In this document: piece by piece, positions 11,528 through 21,470 of the stretch
Layout of the letters: every line of letters begins with the position of its first letter
Numbering within the stretch: position 1 is the stretch's first letter
Origin: Hyposmocoma kahamanoa
Lineage: Eukaryota > Arthropoda > Insecta > Lepidoptera > Cosmopterigidae
Direction of reading: 5' to 3'
Assembly: GCF_003589595.1 (NCBI RefSeq)
Contig: NW_020655294.1
Coordinates: 630,096 to 694,095 of the forward strand
DNA: 64,000 bases
Made by a program: the position numbers and the translations under genes
Notes under the pieces: generated by a model
What the model was told of the DNA's origin: nothing
Databases searched by the model: none
The model's input: the letters and a program-made list of their open reading frames with translations, nothing else

Positions 11528-11659
11528 TAGTGACGGAGTGAAGATATTTGTGTTTTCCATCCGTTACTCTCATCTCTGGACTGTATTCGCACTTTCCATC
11601 AGGCGCGGTGCAGTCATTTTGCCGAGTCACAATAAAAAAAAAAAAATAAAAAAAAAAAG
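9281..11659 (+). mobile_element. 5'-truncated non-LTR retrotransposon (Jockey/CR1 group)
   Basis: Starts within the last motif of the apurinic-type endonuclease (LGSSDH at about 9290-9307), runs through the RT, and ends after a ~100-base 3' UTR in an A-rich tail (about 11632-11659). The pentamer aagat occurs just before the 5' junction (9276-9280) and at the end of the tail (11656-11660), a possible target duplication. 5' truncation plus polyA is the hallmark of target-primed reverse transcription. The exact clade is not decided from sequence alone. Confidence 0.9.
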
Positions 11660-12690
11660 ATACGTAAACCTGGAATCGCCATGTATTCTTGCGGGTTTAG
11701 GTGACAATACTTGGGAGCTGTATCTAGATGATTCGATAGATTGTATGTGGCGTTGTTCGCGGGTAACATCTCTTAGGAGGGATTCGGCGGAAGCTCATCT
11801 TTTCTTTTCGACACGTCGGAGCGCAAGGTGTTCCAGATTTCCTAGATCGTCTACGATGATTTATCCCATTGGGGGCATGGTCCCCCAATGCCTTCTTAAA
11901 TAAAATAAACTAGGAATAGCCAGATGCCGTAATTATGGGTCTCCGAACCCTGTACCAAAAGTAAAACCCGTGTCACCGGACCGCATGGTGAGTTGACCTC
12001 TGGATTCTTTCCTTCATTAGATGCTTCGTCATTTATATCAATGTACTGTAACAATCTATATTGTTGCAGGGTTTTTCTTTGTTTTCTTAGTTGTACCTTT
12101 GGTACTTGTAATTTCGAATCTCGCCATCAACTGAATGGCTGAGACTAAGCTGCAGTAACTTTTGTTCGGCTGTGCCCGACCACGTGTCATGAGCTCCACG
12201 GGTGGACGGCACCTACGTATAACTTCGTTACTCCTGTAGCAACTACGCTGTCTTCGCAGCGGATCTGGTATGTAACTTAAATGTGCATCCGGTAAACTCC
12301 AGGTCAGTGACGTATAAATGAAGTGTCCATGTGTCACTCATGTACTTTCATAAACTCTTAGTGCAGTGTATTAACTCTAAGTATACTTAAAGGTAATCTT
12401 TTGTATGTAACAATTAAGGGCAGTAAACATATCCGTACTCTCCCTTTGTAAACTCAGGGAAGTAAAAATACTAGTTCTCCATACTGTACCCTTACATTTA
12501 ATTGTAATATGTAACAAAAACAAATTTAAAAATAAAGCTTCTGGTTATTTCTACTTGAAACTTGTTTTCGTTGTGTGTACGGCGCCCTTCCTTCTCCTCG
12601 CTTATAAATTTTACACGCAGCATCGGGTCAACCAGAACTCACCCACAAACCAGTCTCATGCTCACTCAAACCGACTGGAGCTGACCTTTA
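11660..12690. other. Unassigned region between LINE and SINE
   Basis: No gene supported. A 9-bp-arm palindrome lies at 11877-11885 and 11892-11900 (CATTGGGGG with its complement). The part at 12380-12600 ends with aataaagcttctgg and a T/G-rich stretch, like the 3' end of a transcribed repeat or an LTR, but no matching ends were found. Confidence 0.35.
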
Positions 12691-12693
12691 CAA

Positions 12694-12834
12694 TAGACAA
12701 CCACAAATTACAACGAAACTCACGAGAGAAATAAATATAGACCATATGAATATTTCCCCCGGCCCGGGAATAGAACCTGGGACCTCTGCGTGGCAGTCCA
12801 TCAGTATGGTAAACGTTTGGCCATGGAGGCAGTC
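12694..12834 (-). repeat. SINE family 1, copy 3 (head and front body)
   Basis: Minus-strand B box region (ggaatagaacctgggacc), then the A-box region (gtttggccatggaggca). The distal tail is missing. Confidence 0.8.
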
Positions 12835-12961
12835 AAATTACAAAGCAAGACATGATAATATTAGCTAAGATAAATCCTTTTGTAAAGCACATTACATAAA
12901 CAATAAATCGAATTTTGTTACATTACGCTTAAAGCGATAACTGGCTCCGACAGATATATTA

Positions 12962-13111
12962 ATGGTAAGCGATGTCACTTCCCTAGATAGACATGTGTCT
13001 ATCCATGACAGCTGCAGTGCCTCAGACTCAATGCTTTTAATCACAAAGATCTGAGGGGCACTGTCACCCTGATACATAAGTTACTCATTCACAAAGAGCT
13101 CTACTGCTAAT
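12962..13111 (-). repeat. E repeat copy 3, internally deleted
   Basis: Keeps tgtctatccatgacagctgc, acaaagatctgaggggcac and the terminal agagctctactgcta; the middle is lost. Confidence 0.65.
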
Positions 13112-13232
13112 AAACACAGGATTATTTGTGAGAAGATGCTGTACACAGCAGTGGAACTACATAAAGACCAAGTCAACAAAAAAATCATTTAAGGGGCAAT
13201 GTGTACGCTTCTAAAACAAGATTCCGGTTGAT

Positions 13233-13432
13233 ATACAAAATTTGCCTTTCACGAGGTTTAAAACTATAGTGAAACAAAAACTTTATACTAAAGGTTATTA
13301 TAGAACTTCTGCGTACTTGGATGACAAAAATCCGTGGTAGTAACCCATTTAGCTCATGGAGGTAGTCTCGATCTCTGATGTTTCAAATAAAAATAAAAAA
13401 ATTTTGTAAATGTTATTTACAAACAGCAACCC
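13233..13432 (+). repeat. Left half of LINE-tail repeat split by Harbinger element
   Basis: Matches 29040-29235 (aaaactatagtgaa, cttctgcgtact, gatgacaaaaat, atttagctc). The right half resumes at 15974 after the transposon. Confidence 0.75.
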
Positions 13433-13435
13433 CTA

Positions 13436-13478
13436 GGTCTATACTACACGGGCGGTTCTCCCGCCGCGGGAATCCGCT
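13436..13478 (+). repeat. Left terminal inverted repeat of Harbinger element
   Basis: Identical over 43 bases to the reverse complement of 15928-15970; the GC-rich inner half contains cccgccgcggg. Confidence 0.95.
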
Positions 13479-13549
13479 CGACAAAGCTCCCGCAAACCAG
13501 CAAACTACACGGGACGCGGTTTACCGCTGTGTTTTGTGTTCATTTCAAG

Positions 13550-15489
13550 ATGGATCCGCCAATGATAACTGCGCTTGCAGCTCTTATATTATTAGAATTA
13601 TTAAAAAACAAAGTAAACCGCAATGTTTGGGTGGAACCAGTGTTAAGTAACCGTTTAACTTCGGGAATATTTCATTCAATGTTTAGTGCACACCGTGATA
13701 ACCCTCATAAGTTTTTCTCTTACTATAGAATGTCTGTGAACTCATTTGATGAACTTCTATCAATTATAAGCCAACGTATTAAGAAACAGGATACAAATAT
13801 GCGGAGATCCATCACACCTGCGGAACGTTTGGCTGTAACTCTCAGGTAAATAAAATAATAATATTTTTATTGGGGTAAGTAATTCAGAACATTAAAATAA
13901 TCATCATTTTCCGTTGATGTGTCCGAAGCAGTATCGTTTTGTGGCGATGCGACACTAGTCATTGGAGTTAATGTGTCCTCGTGATATGCTCTAGACCCAG
14001 AGCTCCCAGATGGCTCCTGGTTCCTATGGTAAAGAAACTCAGACAAGTTGCTAGGAATACTGCGGTTTCTTTCGTTTCTTTGTATATTTCTGAATAAATT
14101 CGTAATTTCATATCTAGTTTCCATAGCCAAATCAGGAGTCATGGAATCCATAATGGGTACAAAGGACATAAGAAATGCTCGATTTCCTTTTGCGTCACTA
14201 TCTTTATTTAACTTTTGTAATTGTAAACTTTCGTTCAAAATTTTTGTTATTTGAGGAATTTGGGTACTTTCCATTTGTTTCTTTTTTTTGGTAAGAACTC
14301 GGTTTTGTCGCGGTGGTCTCATCAAATTATCTTCTTCAAAATCCTGATTTTGTGATGAATTCGAAGGTATTGGAGATACGTTGGACTCACGTTCTTCTGC
14401 AGTACTGACGCTAGGGCGTAAAAAGGACAACAACTCATAATAAATATATCGTTTTTTTTTTGGAGCCGATTGTCCCGACACTGTGGTTGTTTCTAAATTT
14501 ACTTCTTTTTTATAACTATCTCTTATATTCTTCCACTTCTTCATTAGGTCCTTTACTGCAAAAAAGAAATGTATTATTAATGTGGCATTTATTTATTTTT
14601 CAGATATTTGGCTTCGGGAGCAACTTTCACTGATTTGGAGTACGATTTTCAAATTTCTCGAAAAACTATACCATTAATTGTAAAAGAAACCTGTCAAGCT
14701 ATTTGTCAAGAATCAGCACCTTTAGAGATGCCAAAACCAAATAAGGAAAAATGGATAAATATTGCTGAGAAATTTTACAAAGAAGCGAACTTTCCTAATT
14801 GCGTTGGCGCCATTGACGGCAAACATATTAGAATTGTTTGCCCTCCGAATGCTGGATCTAAATATTATAATTATAAAAAATATCATTCGATTATTTTATT
14901 GGCAGTGGTTGACGCAGACTACTGTTTTACATTCATTGACATTGGTGCTCCAGGTCGAGAAAGTGACTCTTCAATTTTTAAAAGTTCAAATTTCGGGCAA
15001 AAGTTAACTCGTTCTCAATTGGATTTACCGGAGCCAATTCATCTTCCTAACAATATAGGAAATCCTCGTGTGCCTTTTGTATTTGTAGGTGATGCTGCAT
15101 TCGGTTTAAATAAAAATGTTATGAGACCATTTTCTTTACGAAACATAGACACGCCTAAGAAAATTTTTAACTATCGACTGTCTAGAGCCCGCCACTTTGT
15201 GGAATGTGCATTTGGTATCCTCAGTAACAAGTGGCGAATTTTTCATTCAAGCATCATAATCAATCCACAGAGTGCAAAACACATTATAAAAGCTGCTTGT
15301 GTATTACACAATTTCGTAAGACGCAGAGATGGTTATCAATTTGAAGATACGATTCGATGTGATATGGAAGAATTCGACGAAGTCCAGGCAGTTGGAGGCC
15401 GATCTAATGGCATTTCAGTAAGAGATTCGTTTGTTCAATATTTCAATGGCCCTGGAGCGGTTCCTTGGCAAAACAGGATGATACATTAA
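13550..15489 (+). CDS. PIF/Harbinger transposase (HARBI1-like), spliced
   Basis: Joined exons 13550-13845 and 14604-15489; the intron starts GTAAAT and ends TTTTTCAG. The join is in frame (…AVTL-R-YLASG…) and gives 393 residues, close to animal HARBI1-like nucleases. ATG 13550 begins MDPPMITALA. Residues about 70-130 form a helix-turn-helix region. The DDE residues are D170 (GAIDGKH), D262 (FVGDAAF) and E299 (FVECAFG), the family signatures. It should cut and rejoin element ends together with its DNA-binding partner. AATAAA signals follow the stop. The intron contains the last exon of the minus-strand MADF gene. The splice model is inferred from sequence and family alignment. Confidence 0.92.
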
Positions 15490-15691
15490 AATAAGAAATA
15501 AAATAATAAGTAAACTTACCAGCTCTGTTTCTTTCTTCTGGGCCTAAATCAGCCCAATGAGCAACCACTTCCTGTCCTATCTCCATCCATAACTTCGCTT
15601 TTAATTCCCGATTGGCGTATTCCTTCGACTTCACTTCATATAAAGCAGGCCTTTCTTGTACTTCAATAATAAAACGCTCCGTGTCGAACAT
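13867..15691 (-). CDS. MADF-BESS DNA-binding protein of Harbinger element, spliced
   Basis: Minus strand, exons 15691-15520 and 14555-13867; the intron starts GTAAGT and ends TTTTTTGCAG. The join gives 286 residues with no stop. Residues about 7-103 are a MADF (Myb/SANT-like) domain: FIIEVQERPALYEV, W-x-EIG, then KKWKNIRDSYKKE and YYELLSFL. Residues about 182-216 (FLMSFVPIMDSM and on) match the BESS motif for protein contacts. Between them is a K-rich patch; the tail is Ser/Thr/acidic. In PIF/Harbinger elements such a protein binds DNA and helps transposase enter the nucleus. Its intron encloses the second transposase exon on the other strand. A polyA signal (AATAAA, minus) follows the stop. 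Confidence 0.9.
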
Positions 15692-15927
15692 TTTGACGCG
15701 GCACTAGCCACGCAAGCGCAGACACGACGAGCGAGCGAGAAGGTCCCGCGCAGAATGACGCAATAGCGGATAACCGCCCGTGTAGTTTTAAATGGCGGTT
15801 AACAGCGGCGGTTTGACGCTGCATGCGGCGGTCGAATTTCTCCCGCCTACAAACCGCGGCGGGAAACCGCGCAGTGTAGTTTGTAGCATACAATGTCCAT
15901 ATATAATTGAGTCTAGTGCGGTTCAGA

Positions 15928-15970
15928 AGCGGATTCCCGCGGCGGGAGAACCGCCCGTGTAGTATAGACC
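15928..15970 (-). repeat. Right terminal inverted repeat of Harbinger element
   Basis: Exact reverse complement of the left 43 bp; CTA target duplication follows at 15971-15973. Confidence 0.95.
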
Positions 15971-15973
15971 CTA

Positions 15974-16106
15974 GAGTTTCTTGTTTATTCTTCTCAGGGG
16001 AATCTGCCTTACGAATGAGCGGTAGAGTTTAACCATTGTGACGATTTCAAGTGTAATAATGCTTACCTAAGAAATAAAGATTATTTTGAATTTGAATTTG
16101 AATTTG
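15974..16106 (+). repeat. Right half of LINE-tail repeat split by Harbinger element
   Basis: Contains tctcaggggaatctgcctta, atgagcggtagagtttaacc, then a tail of repeated TTGAAT (16088-16106). Uninterrupted relatives are at 23425-23545 and 29040-29400. The hexamer tail suggests a non-LTR element 3' end. Confidence 0.75.
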
Positions 16107-16397
16107 AAAGCACTAGAGCTTGTGAAAGAGTTTGTCCAGGGAAGTACTACCACCTTACTTATTTCTGCAGCCAAACAGTAATGTTAGCATTACTGCGTTA
16201 GGGTTTTGAGGGGTAAGGATGGTGGTGAAATTACAGGCGTATGGGACTTGTCCACTTATGTCTGAGGGTGACGGGCGTAGTGACAGTGCCCTTCAGATTT
16301 AAGCTCGAAGCGACACTACAACTGCTGCCAGAAATACCATACCATAAGGCTTACCATAAAGCGCACGCCTTGTTCGTCCCGTCATTTGGTATTATAA
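16107..16397 (+). repeat. E repeat copy 4
   Basis: Full length, directly abutting the TTGAAT tail; ends ttcgtcccgtcatttgg, tattata and seven A. A short run inside reads accataaggcttaccataaa, a small local duplication. Confidence 0.85.
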
Positions 16398-16439
16398 AAA
16401 AACCAACTGGTTTGTTTATTCTACTACATATATTATAGG

Positions 16440-16968
16440 TTTTTATTAATGGAATTAACATGTAATAAAGCATCTCAATGTGTCAATGCATTAATATTAG
16501 CCCAATCACAATTCTGAAATAACATAAATTAATAACAATCAAAGTGATTATTCAAATTATGAATTATTATTCACTTTACCCTTAATTGGCAGTTGAGAAT
16601 TTCGAGAACAGAATATTTAATTGAATGTTAAGGCCCTAAGGATTCAAATAACAATATACTCATGACTGTTGGTGCCTATAAATAAACACGGTACTTCTTT
16701 AGTTAGTCTATGTTAATAAGGTCCTTTTTTTGCAAAGCATACCGTAGGAGATACATTTTAGCAAGATTAAGTATTCGTGACAGCACCATATCGCTTAGGG
16801 CCGGTGCTCACTGGCGGGAGACGGGACGACAGGGGATCCTTCGGCATTCCTTCAGCTTAAGCGTGCCGAAGCATCCTTGGGCATGTCGAAGCATTCTATT
16901 GCGTCTCCTCTCGCCCCGCATACCCGCATAGTCAAATTCGGCGTCCCGAAGCCTGCTGAGGCATCACT
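16440..16968. other. AT-rich then GC-richer sequence, no gene seen
   Basis: The stretch 16835-16900 contains degenerate forms of the gaagcat motif that becomes regular in the following minisatellite, so the array may have been longer. Confidence 0.4.
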
Positions 16969-17101
16969 AAGGCTGCTGACTCATCTTTAAGGCTGCTGAA
17001 GCATCCCCAAAGCTGCCAAAACATCCCCAAGGCTGCCGAAGCATTCTCAAGACTGCCGAAGCATTTTTAAGGCTGCCGAAGCATCCCCAAGGCTGCCTAG
17101 G
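16969..17101 (+). repeat. 20-bp minisatellite, about 6.5 units
   Basis: Unit aaggctgccgaagcatcccc, with units diverging by one to five bases. Twenty is not a multiple of three, so it does not encode a simple peptide repeat. Confidence 0.85.
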
Positions 17102-17247
17102 TATTCCGGAGGTAGCCGGGTCGTCGTCTCTAAGCATACCATAGCTTTACTTTGCAGCTACCATCATTATCATTGAAATTGCAAGTATAATGTTATATAT
17201 AGATTTTAAGACTTTCTTGGTTATTCACTAAATGATTATCACTAGTA

Positions 17248-17690
17248 TCAGGTTTCTTACCACGGTATGACTTCTTTTTATTTTCCCAATATTTCGGAAC
17301 GGGTTGACTGGACGGCGGCAGATGACAGCTTTATGAGCAGACATATCTGTCTACCCTCTTGCGCTGTCGACGACTACCTTCATCGCGATTTGTTGTGGCG
17401 TTACCATTGTCACTCACTTTTTTCACACAAACCACACTCACTGTATCCACACGCGAAACTGAACTCGAGGTGTTTTTGTTTTTATTACTGCACGCACTAA
17501 GGACCGGATTCCATGCACTGGACAGTTTAAAACCATCATCACGGTTAAATGTTTTGTACTTCGTGATCTCGATGGCTTCTCGTACCAACCGTGGTATGTA
17601 GTGACGTTCTGTCGAGAGTACCTGGGGGCTATGCAACTCGATCCAGTGGTTAGTGTCAGTCCGTGCGATATAATGTTATAATCTTGAGAT
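17248..17690 (-). mobile_element. Penelope-like element remnant (GIY-YIG endonuclease end)
   Basis: The minus strand reading 17636-17331 has ERHYIPRLVREAIEITKYK followed by FNRDDG, LSSAW and NPVL, the pattern at the end of the GIY-YIG nuclease of Penelope-like elements (RE-A-EI-K, N-R-DG, LS-W-P). About 40 residues of the domain remain before a divergent tail and stop. A flanking 17248-17300 segment (tttcttaccacggtatgac, cccaatatttcgg) recurs at 32278-32395 and is probably the element's terminal repeat. Class is by motif memory; decayed. Confidence 0.65.
17331..17636 (-). pseudogene. Penelope-like GIY-YIG C-terminal fragment
   Basis: 101 codons open. The first ~45 residues carry the nuclease signature described for the parent element; the remaining part is Ser/Thr/Lys-rich and ends at a stop near 17331. 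The N-terminal RT and the GIY and YIG motifs themselves are missing. Confidence 0.6.
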
Positions 17691-17985
17691 ATATTACTAT
17701 TCGTCACCTAAAAATCCCGGGACGGGTCCCGTCAGTGGGTGCCAGGCCTTAGGCTACTACCAGACGAAATGCACGCGCGAAGTCGATATATAACTGTATG
17801 TACCCGAAACCACCCGCATAAATTTAACACTGAATGCAAGCAGTAATCACCGCGCTCATAGCTCGGGAGCTCAGTGTATTTGTTGATGTCAAAATGGAAG
17901 CACAAGTGTTACTTGTAGCTTGTCACTATGTTCAGAACATTATTATTAAAGAAATAATAGTGGTGGGTAGTAATAGGATGTGATT
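17691..17985. other. No recognisable feature
   Basis: Mixed composition, nothing supportable. Confidence 0.35.
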
Positions 17986-17994
17986 AGTACACTC

Positions 17995-18285
17995 GTATCA
18001 TAATAATGTATTATTCATAACTTCTTATAAAAAAACCGACCTCGAAACTCTATGAAATTATATCTATTTGCCAAGTTTTATTGAAATCGGTTATTGGAAA
18101 GTGCGCGAAACAGATTCATCCCCTAGTTTGCCACCCTTAGAGGTGGAGTATTTTCTTCAAATTCGACTGACATTCCCTCTTTCAAAACAAAAAAAGAATC
18201 ATCAAAATCGGTTCATAAATATATAGCCTGAATAACCGCAAAACATATACACAAAAAAATACAGTCGAATTGCAATCCTATATTT
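17995..18285 (+). repeat. Dispersed repeat G (ends in cagtcgaattg)
   Basis: Landmarks: aaaaaaaccgacctcgaaac, tagaggtggagtatttt, atcaaaatcggttca, aaatacagtcgaattg. Relatives: 33955-34325 (reverse, best preserved), 19370-19430, 25795-25870 and 58885-59030. No ORF; nature unknown. Confidence 0.7.
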
Positions 18286-18559
18286 GAAGTCAGATAATAA
18301 ATACATCACAATCGAAATCTTCCATGTTAATTTATCCACTAACTCTTATCCGTATTCCCCAACAATACCTTGCGGTGGAATTTGCAATCCAAATGCAAAA
18401 AAAAAACAAAGGCGCCATGAAAAAAAAATTAAAAGATAGTGTTAATATGAAATAAATCCGTCGATAAAAGTTTTCGATCGTGTTTTTGTTTTACCATTAT
18501 GTCGACTGAAGCCTAAAGTAATCGTTTCTTTTGCCGTTACTGAGAAAATCAAGTCATTT

Positions 18560-18652
18560 CCATACACATAATAATTGTACCTTTTTCATTGAAAATAAAA
18601 ACCTACGTCAAAAGTTTGCTTACTGGCCTTTTTCGATTTCCATGGGATCCCC
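18560..18652 (+). repeat. Left half of repeat split by hAT-type MITE
   Basis: aaaagtttgcttactgg through ccatgggatcccc matches the reverse of about 50380-50430. The right half resumes at 18947. Confidence 0.7.
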
Positions 18653-18938
18653 CATTGACTTACAATTATATGGACTTCGGGTCCGCGCTAAAAAGTGCCC
18701 GAACTTATAGGGCGTTAAAATCGTATACAGAGCGCCATTCACGCTTTAGTCTTCGTTTGTTCGACTGACAGCGAAGCAAGCAAAATTAGACAGTACTGTG
18801 ATGACATTACAATTCAAATTTAACGTTTTAGCTTTTTCATATTCCTTTACATGTCACTACGTTTAAATAGGTTGACTTGGGACATTTTTTTCGTGGTTTT
18901 TGTATTAGACCCGTCGTCCATTTATTTGTAAGTCAATG
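18653..18938 (+). mobile_element. hAT-type MITE, copy 1
   Basis: 286 bp; ends CATTGACTTACAA and TTGTAAGTCAATG form an imperfect ~23-bp TIR. The 8-bp target duplication GGATCCCC is at 18645-18652 and 18939-18946. Eight-base duplications indicate hAT superfamily mobilisation. No coding capacity. The interior is nearly identical to the other four copies. Confidence 0.92.
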
Positions 18939-19010
18939 GGATCCCCCATCAGATTCTGACGTCTTGGTGACAATGGGACTGTTACGGACTCCTTTGTACA
19001 TTTTATACTT
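18939..19010 (+). repeat. Right half of repeat split by hAT-type MITE
   Basis: catcagattctgacgtcttg and tgacaatgggactgttacgg match the reverse of 50340-50375. A second diverged piece (caaattctgacttggtgaca) is at about 19266-19290. Confidence 0.7.
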
Positions 19011-19430
19011 TTTTTTTGGTAGTCATAGTGAACGTAATTTGTTGATTACATGTATTGTGTCAAGTGAAAAGTCAAGTTTTATTTGCGGAAAATATTTTTT
19101 TAATTTGTGATAGCCTAAACGAACCCGGAACAGCATTGTCAGCATCAGAGACCACCTCAAGAATATACAATTTCAAACAAAAAGAAACAGGTCCACTTTT
19201 GACGGAGAAATCGGTAAGCACACTGACATACATATAAAATTTGAAGAATTTTCTCGATTTCCCCTCATCAAATTCTGACTTGGTGACAATGGGTCCACCA
19301 TGAGAGTGCACCCCTTCAAACAAGAAAGAATTTTCAAACTCGGTCCACAATTGGCGGAGAAATAGGAAAACATATATAAAACACACATACAGCCGGACGT
19401 ATAACCTCCTCCTTTTTTTTGAAGCAATCT

Positions 19431-20235
19431 GTTTGAACTTATGAAACTTGTAAATATCTATTATAGATAACTAATTATTACTGTAATTTTATATTTCTAA
19501 TTATATATTTTCTTTAGTATCTCATTGGTTAACATTAGATTTTTAGTGATGTATACACCTGTAGTGACTTGGCACCTTGTATAGTGAACCTGTGTGTATG
19601 TTTTTTCAATATTGTTTTGTGTTAAGTTGATGGTGTATCTTTAAATAAATAAAATAAAATAAAGTCGGTGAAAAACTTTTGTGTTTTTTTTAAATTATGT
19701 TACTTTCATTCTTTAGGTGCGATGTATAGACTCAGTATAGAACACGGAGAGCTCCACATTGCAAGTTTTATGTAACGTAAACTTTCTTTACAATTCATAA
19801 AATTATATTCCCATACCAATTTATGTTGTGCAATGAAATTGATTTTATTAGCACTTGTAATATTTTCGATATTGATCGTAAAATTTTATTTTATGAGGTA
19901 ATTTTATTAGACAATAAACTTGCCGTTGGGGTTGGTAAAAAAGTTCATTCTTTTTCTCGTATTTCCCGTTTCTTACGAAACTTCGTGTTTTACAAAGTAC
20001 GTATCGAAATATACAGGGTTATTTAAAAAAAACCTAATATTACTAACATTGTAAACAAAATATTTAAAAGAATCCAAAAATAAACTTTTAAGTTGTTGCT
20101 GTACTATCTGACACTATTTACTGTAATCTGTATTTGTAAAGATAAGGTCAAACATGCAAGCGTCTTCCAACTTCCCAACTAGACTCCCACCCCCACACCC
20201 GTTCGACACAGAGTTATTACCTTTTGTTTTCTTAT
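19431..20235. other. AT-rich region with probable LINE 3' tail
   Basis: At 19640-19665 a run of aaat units (ttaaataaataaaataaaat) looks like the tail of a non-LTR element whose body is not recognisable. Nothing else supportable. Confidence 0.35.
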
Positions 20236-20239
20236 ATAA

Positions 20240-20476
20240 TATCAAGTGACGGGACGAACAAGCCGTGCGTCTGATGGTAAACTACACGCCTATCCATAAC
20301 AATCGCAGTGCAACTCAGAGCTTTAAATCGCAAAGATCTAAGGGACATTTCACCAGCACCCTTACCCTTCCAAACCGGAACACAGCAATGCTGACATTAC
20401 TGCTTGGCAGCAAAAATAGGTAAGGTGTCAGTGGCTTCCCTGGACGAACTCTTTCACAAGGAGGTCTACTGCTACT
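20240..20476 (-). repeat. E repeat copy 5
   Basis: Reverse copy lacking the tgacgggcgtagtgg part; otherwise complete to ctactgctac at the right. Confidence 0.85.
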
Positions 20477-20576
20477 TTAGAGCGATCTATTTAATCTATT
20501 TATTTCGTATGAAAGTAAAATCTTACTAGTTATGAAAGTAAAGTAAATTATTAAAGTAAAATCTTACTAATTTTAA

Positions 20577-20788
20577 CTGCCTCTGTGGCCGAACGGTTAC
20601 CTTGCCGGACTGCCACGCAGAGGTCCCAGGTTCGATTCCCGGGCCGGGAGAAATGTTTGTATGGCTTACATTTATTTCTCTCGTGAGTTTGGGTGTAATT
20701 TGTGGTTGTCTATGTGTGTGTCCATGGCACCCGCGACACAGGGTTTCCCTAGTGCGGGGCTATGTTGAGTGTGTGCGTTATTATAAAA
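20577..20788 (+). repeat. SINE family 1, full-length copy
   Basis: Best copy in the window (~210 bp): A-box-like TGGCCGAACGG at about 20587, B box GGTTCGATTCC at about 20630, full body and an A-rich end after gttattat. It can serve as the family reference. Confidence 0.92.
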
Positions 20789-21340
20789 AAAAAGTCATGG
20801 AACAAAAGCATTCAAAATTTCGAAAAGTATACAAATACAAATTATTTATTTCTCTTCACAAAGCTAAATGACGCATATTAACAGTAAGGTGCTTAGTCAG
20901 TTACATTTGTGGGAGACTGGAGCGTAAACTAGGTCTAGCCTGTATGATAGGTCTCCAGGCACTCACCCCGCGTGTAGTACAACACATCAAGTGGATAATG
21001 GAGAGACAAGAGAGACTACATTACACAGTATATTAACCTTAGGGGCAAGTCCGAACTCCTGGTAACACGATTTCGTTTAACCTTGGCATACGACCCTTTT
21101 ATGGGGAACTGTATACGTTTTTACAATATAATTCCAGAGCATATAATTAGATAAGACAGATTAAGAAGGAAGGATAACATGGATCCAGGTTCCACACAAA
21201 TTAGATTCAAAGTGAATTCCATAGCATTTCAGTTTTCAAAAGTAACGTTTTCAAGTGTATAATTTACTTTACCCAAGCTATGGAATAAATGATTGTTTGG
21301 CTAACAATACAAACTTTAATTAAATCAAACAACTAATTTG
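20789..21340. other. No gene seen
   Basis: 21175-21260 (ggttccacacaaattag, ttcaaagtgaattccatagc) recurs at about 53970-54020, so part of it is dispersed repeat. Confidence 0.4.
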
Positions 21341-21352
21341 TGTGTATGTGTG

Positions 21353-21430
<78 letters not shown>

Positions 21431-21470
21431 CGTGTGTGCGCGCGTGTTTGTGTGTGTGTGTGTGCATGTG
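21341..21470 (+). repeat. TG/CG dinucleotide microsatellite
   Basis: About 130 bases of mostly (TG)n with a short (CG)n core near 21420-21445; alternating purine-pyrimidine, able to form Z-DNA. Confidence 0.95.

Larger units (their letters stand above)
13436..15970 (+). mobile_element. Complete PIF/Harbinger DNA transposon, two interlocked genes
   Basis: 2535 bp bounded by perfect 43-bp terminal inverted repeats (13436-13478 and 15928-15970, starting GGTCTATACTACACGGGCGG). The 3-bp target duplication CTA is at 13433-13435 and 15971-15973; 3-bp duplications are typical of PIF/Harbinger. The sequence CTACACGGG is repeated below the ends (13505-13513) and CTACACGGGCGGTT recurs inverted at 15773-15785, probable transposase-binding sites. 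It encodes a DDE transposase (+) and a MADF-BESS protein (-), both with consensus splice sites and no stops, so the element may be intact and recently active. Confidence 0.95.

Noticed and set aside
12000..12620. Possible solo LTR with polyA signal near 12530
   Set aside because: No paired TG…CA ends with a target duplication could be found and no second copy is in the window.
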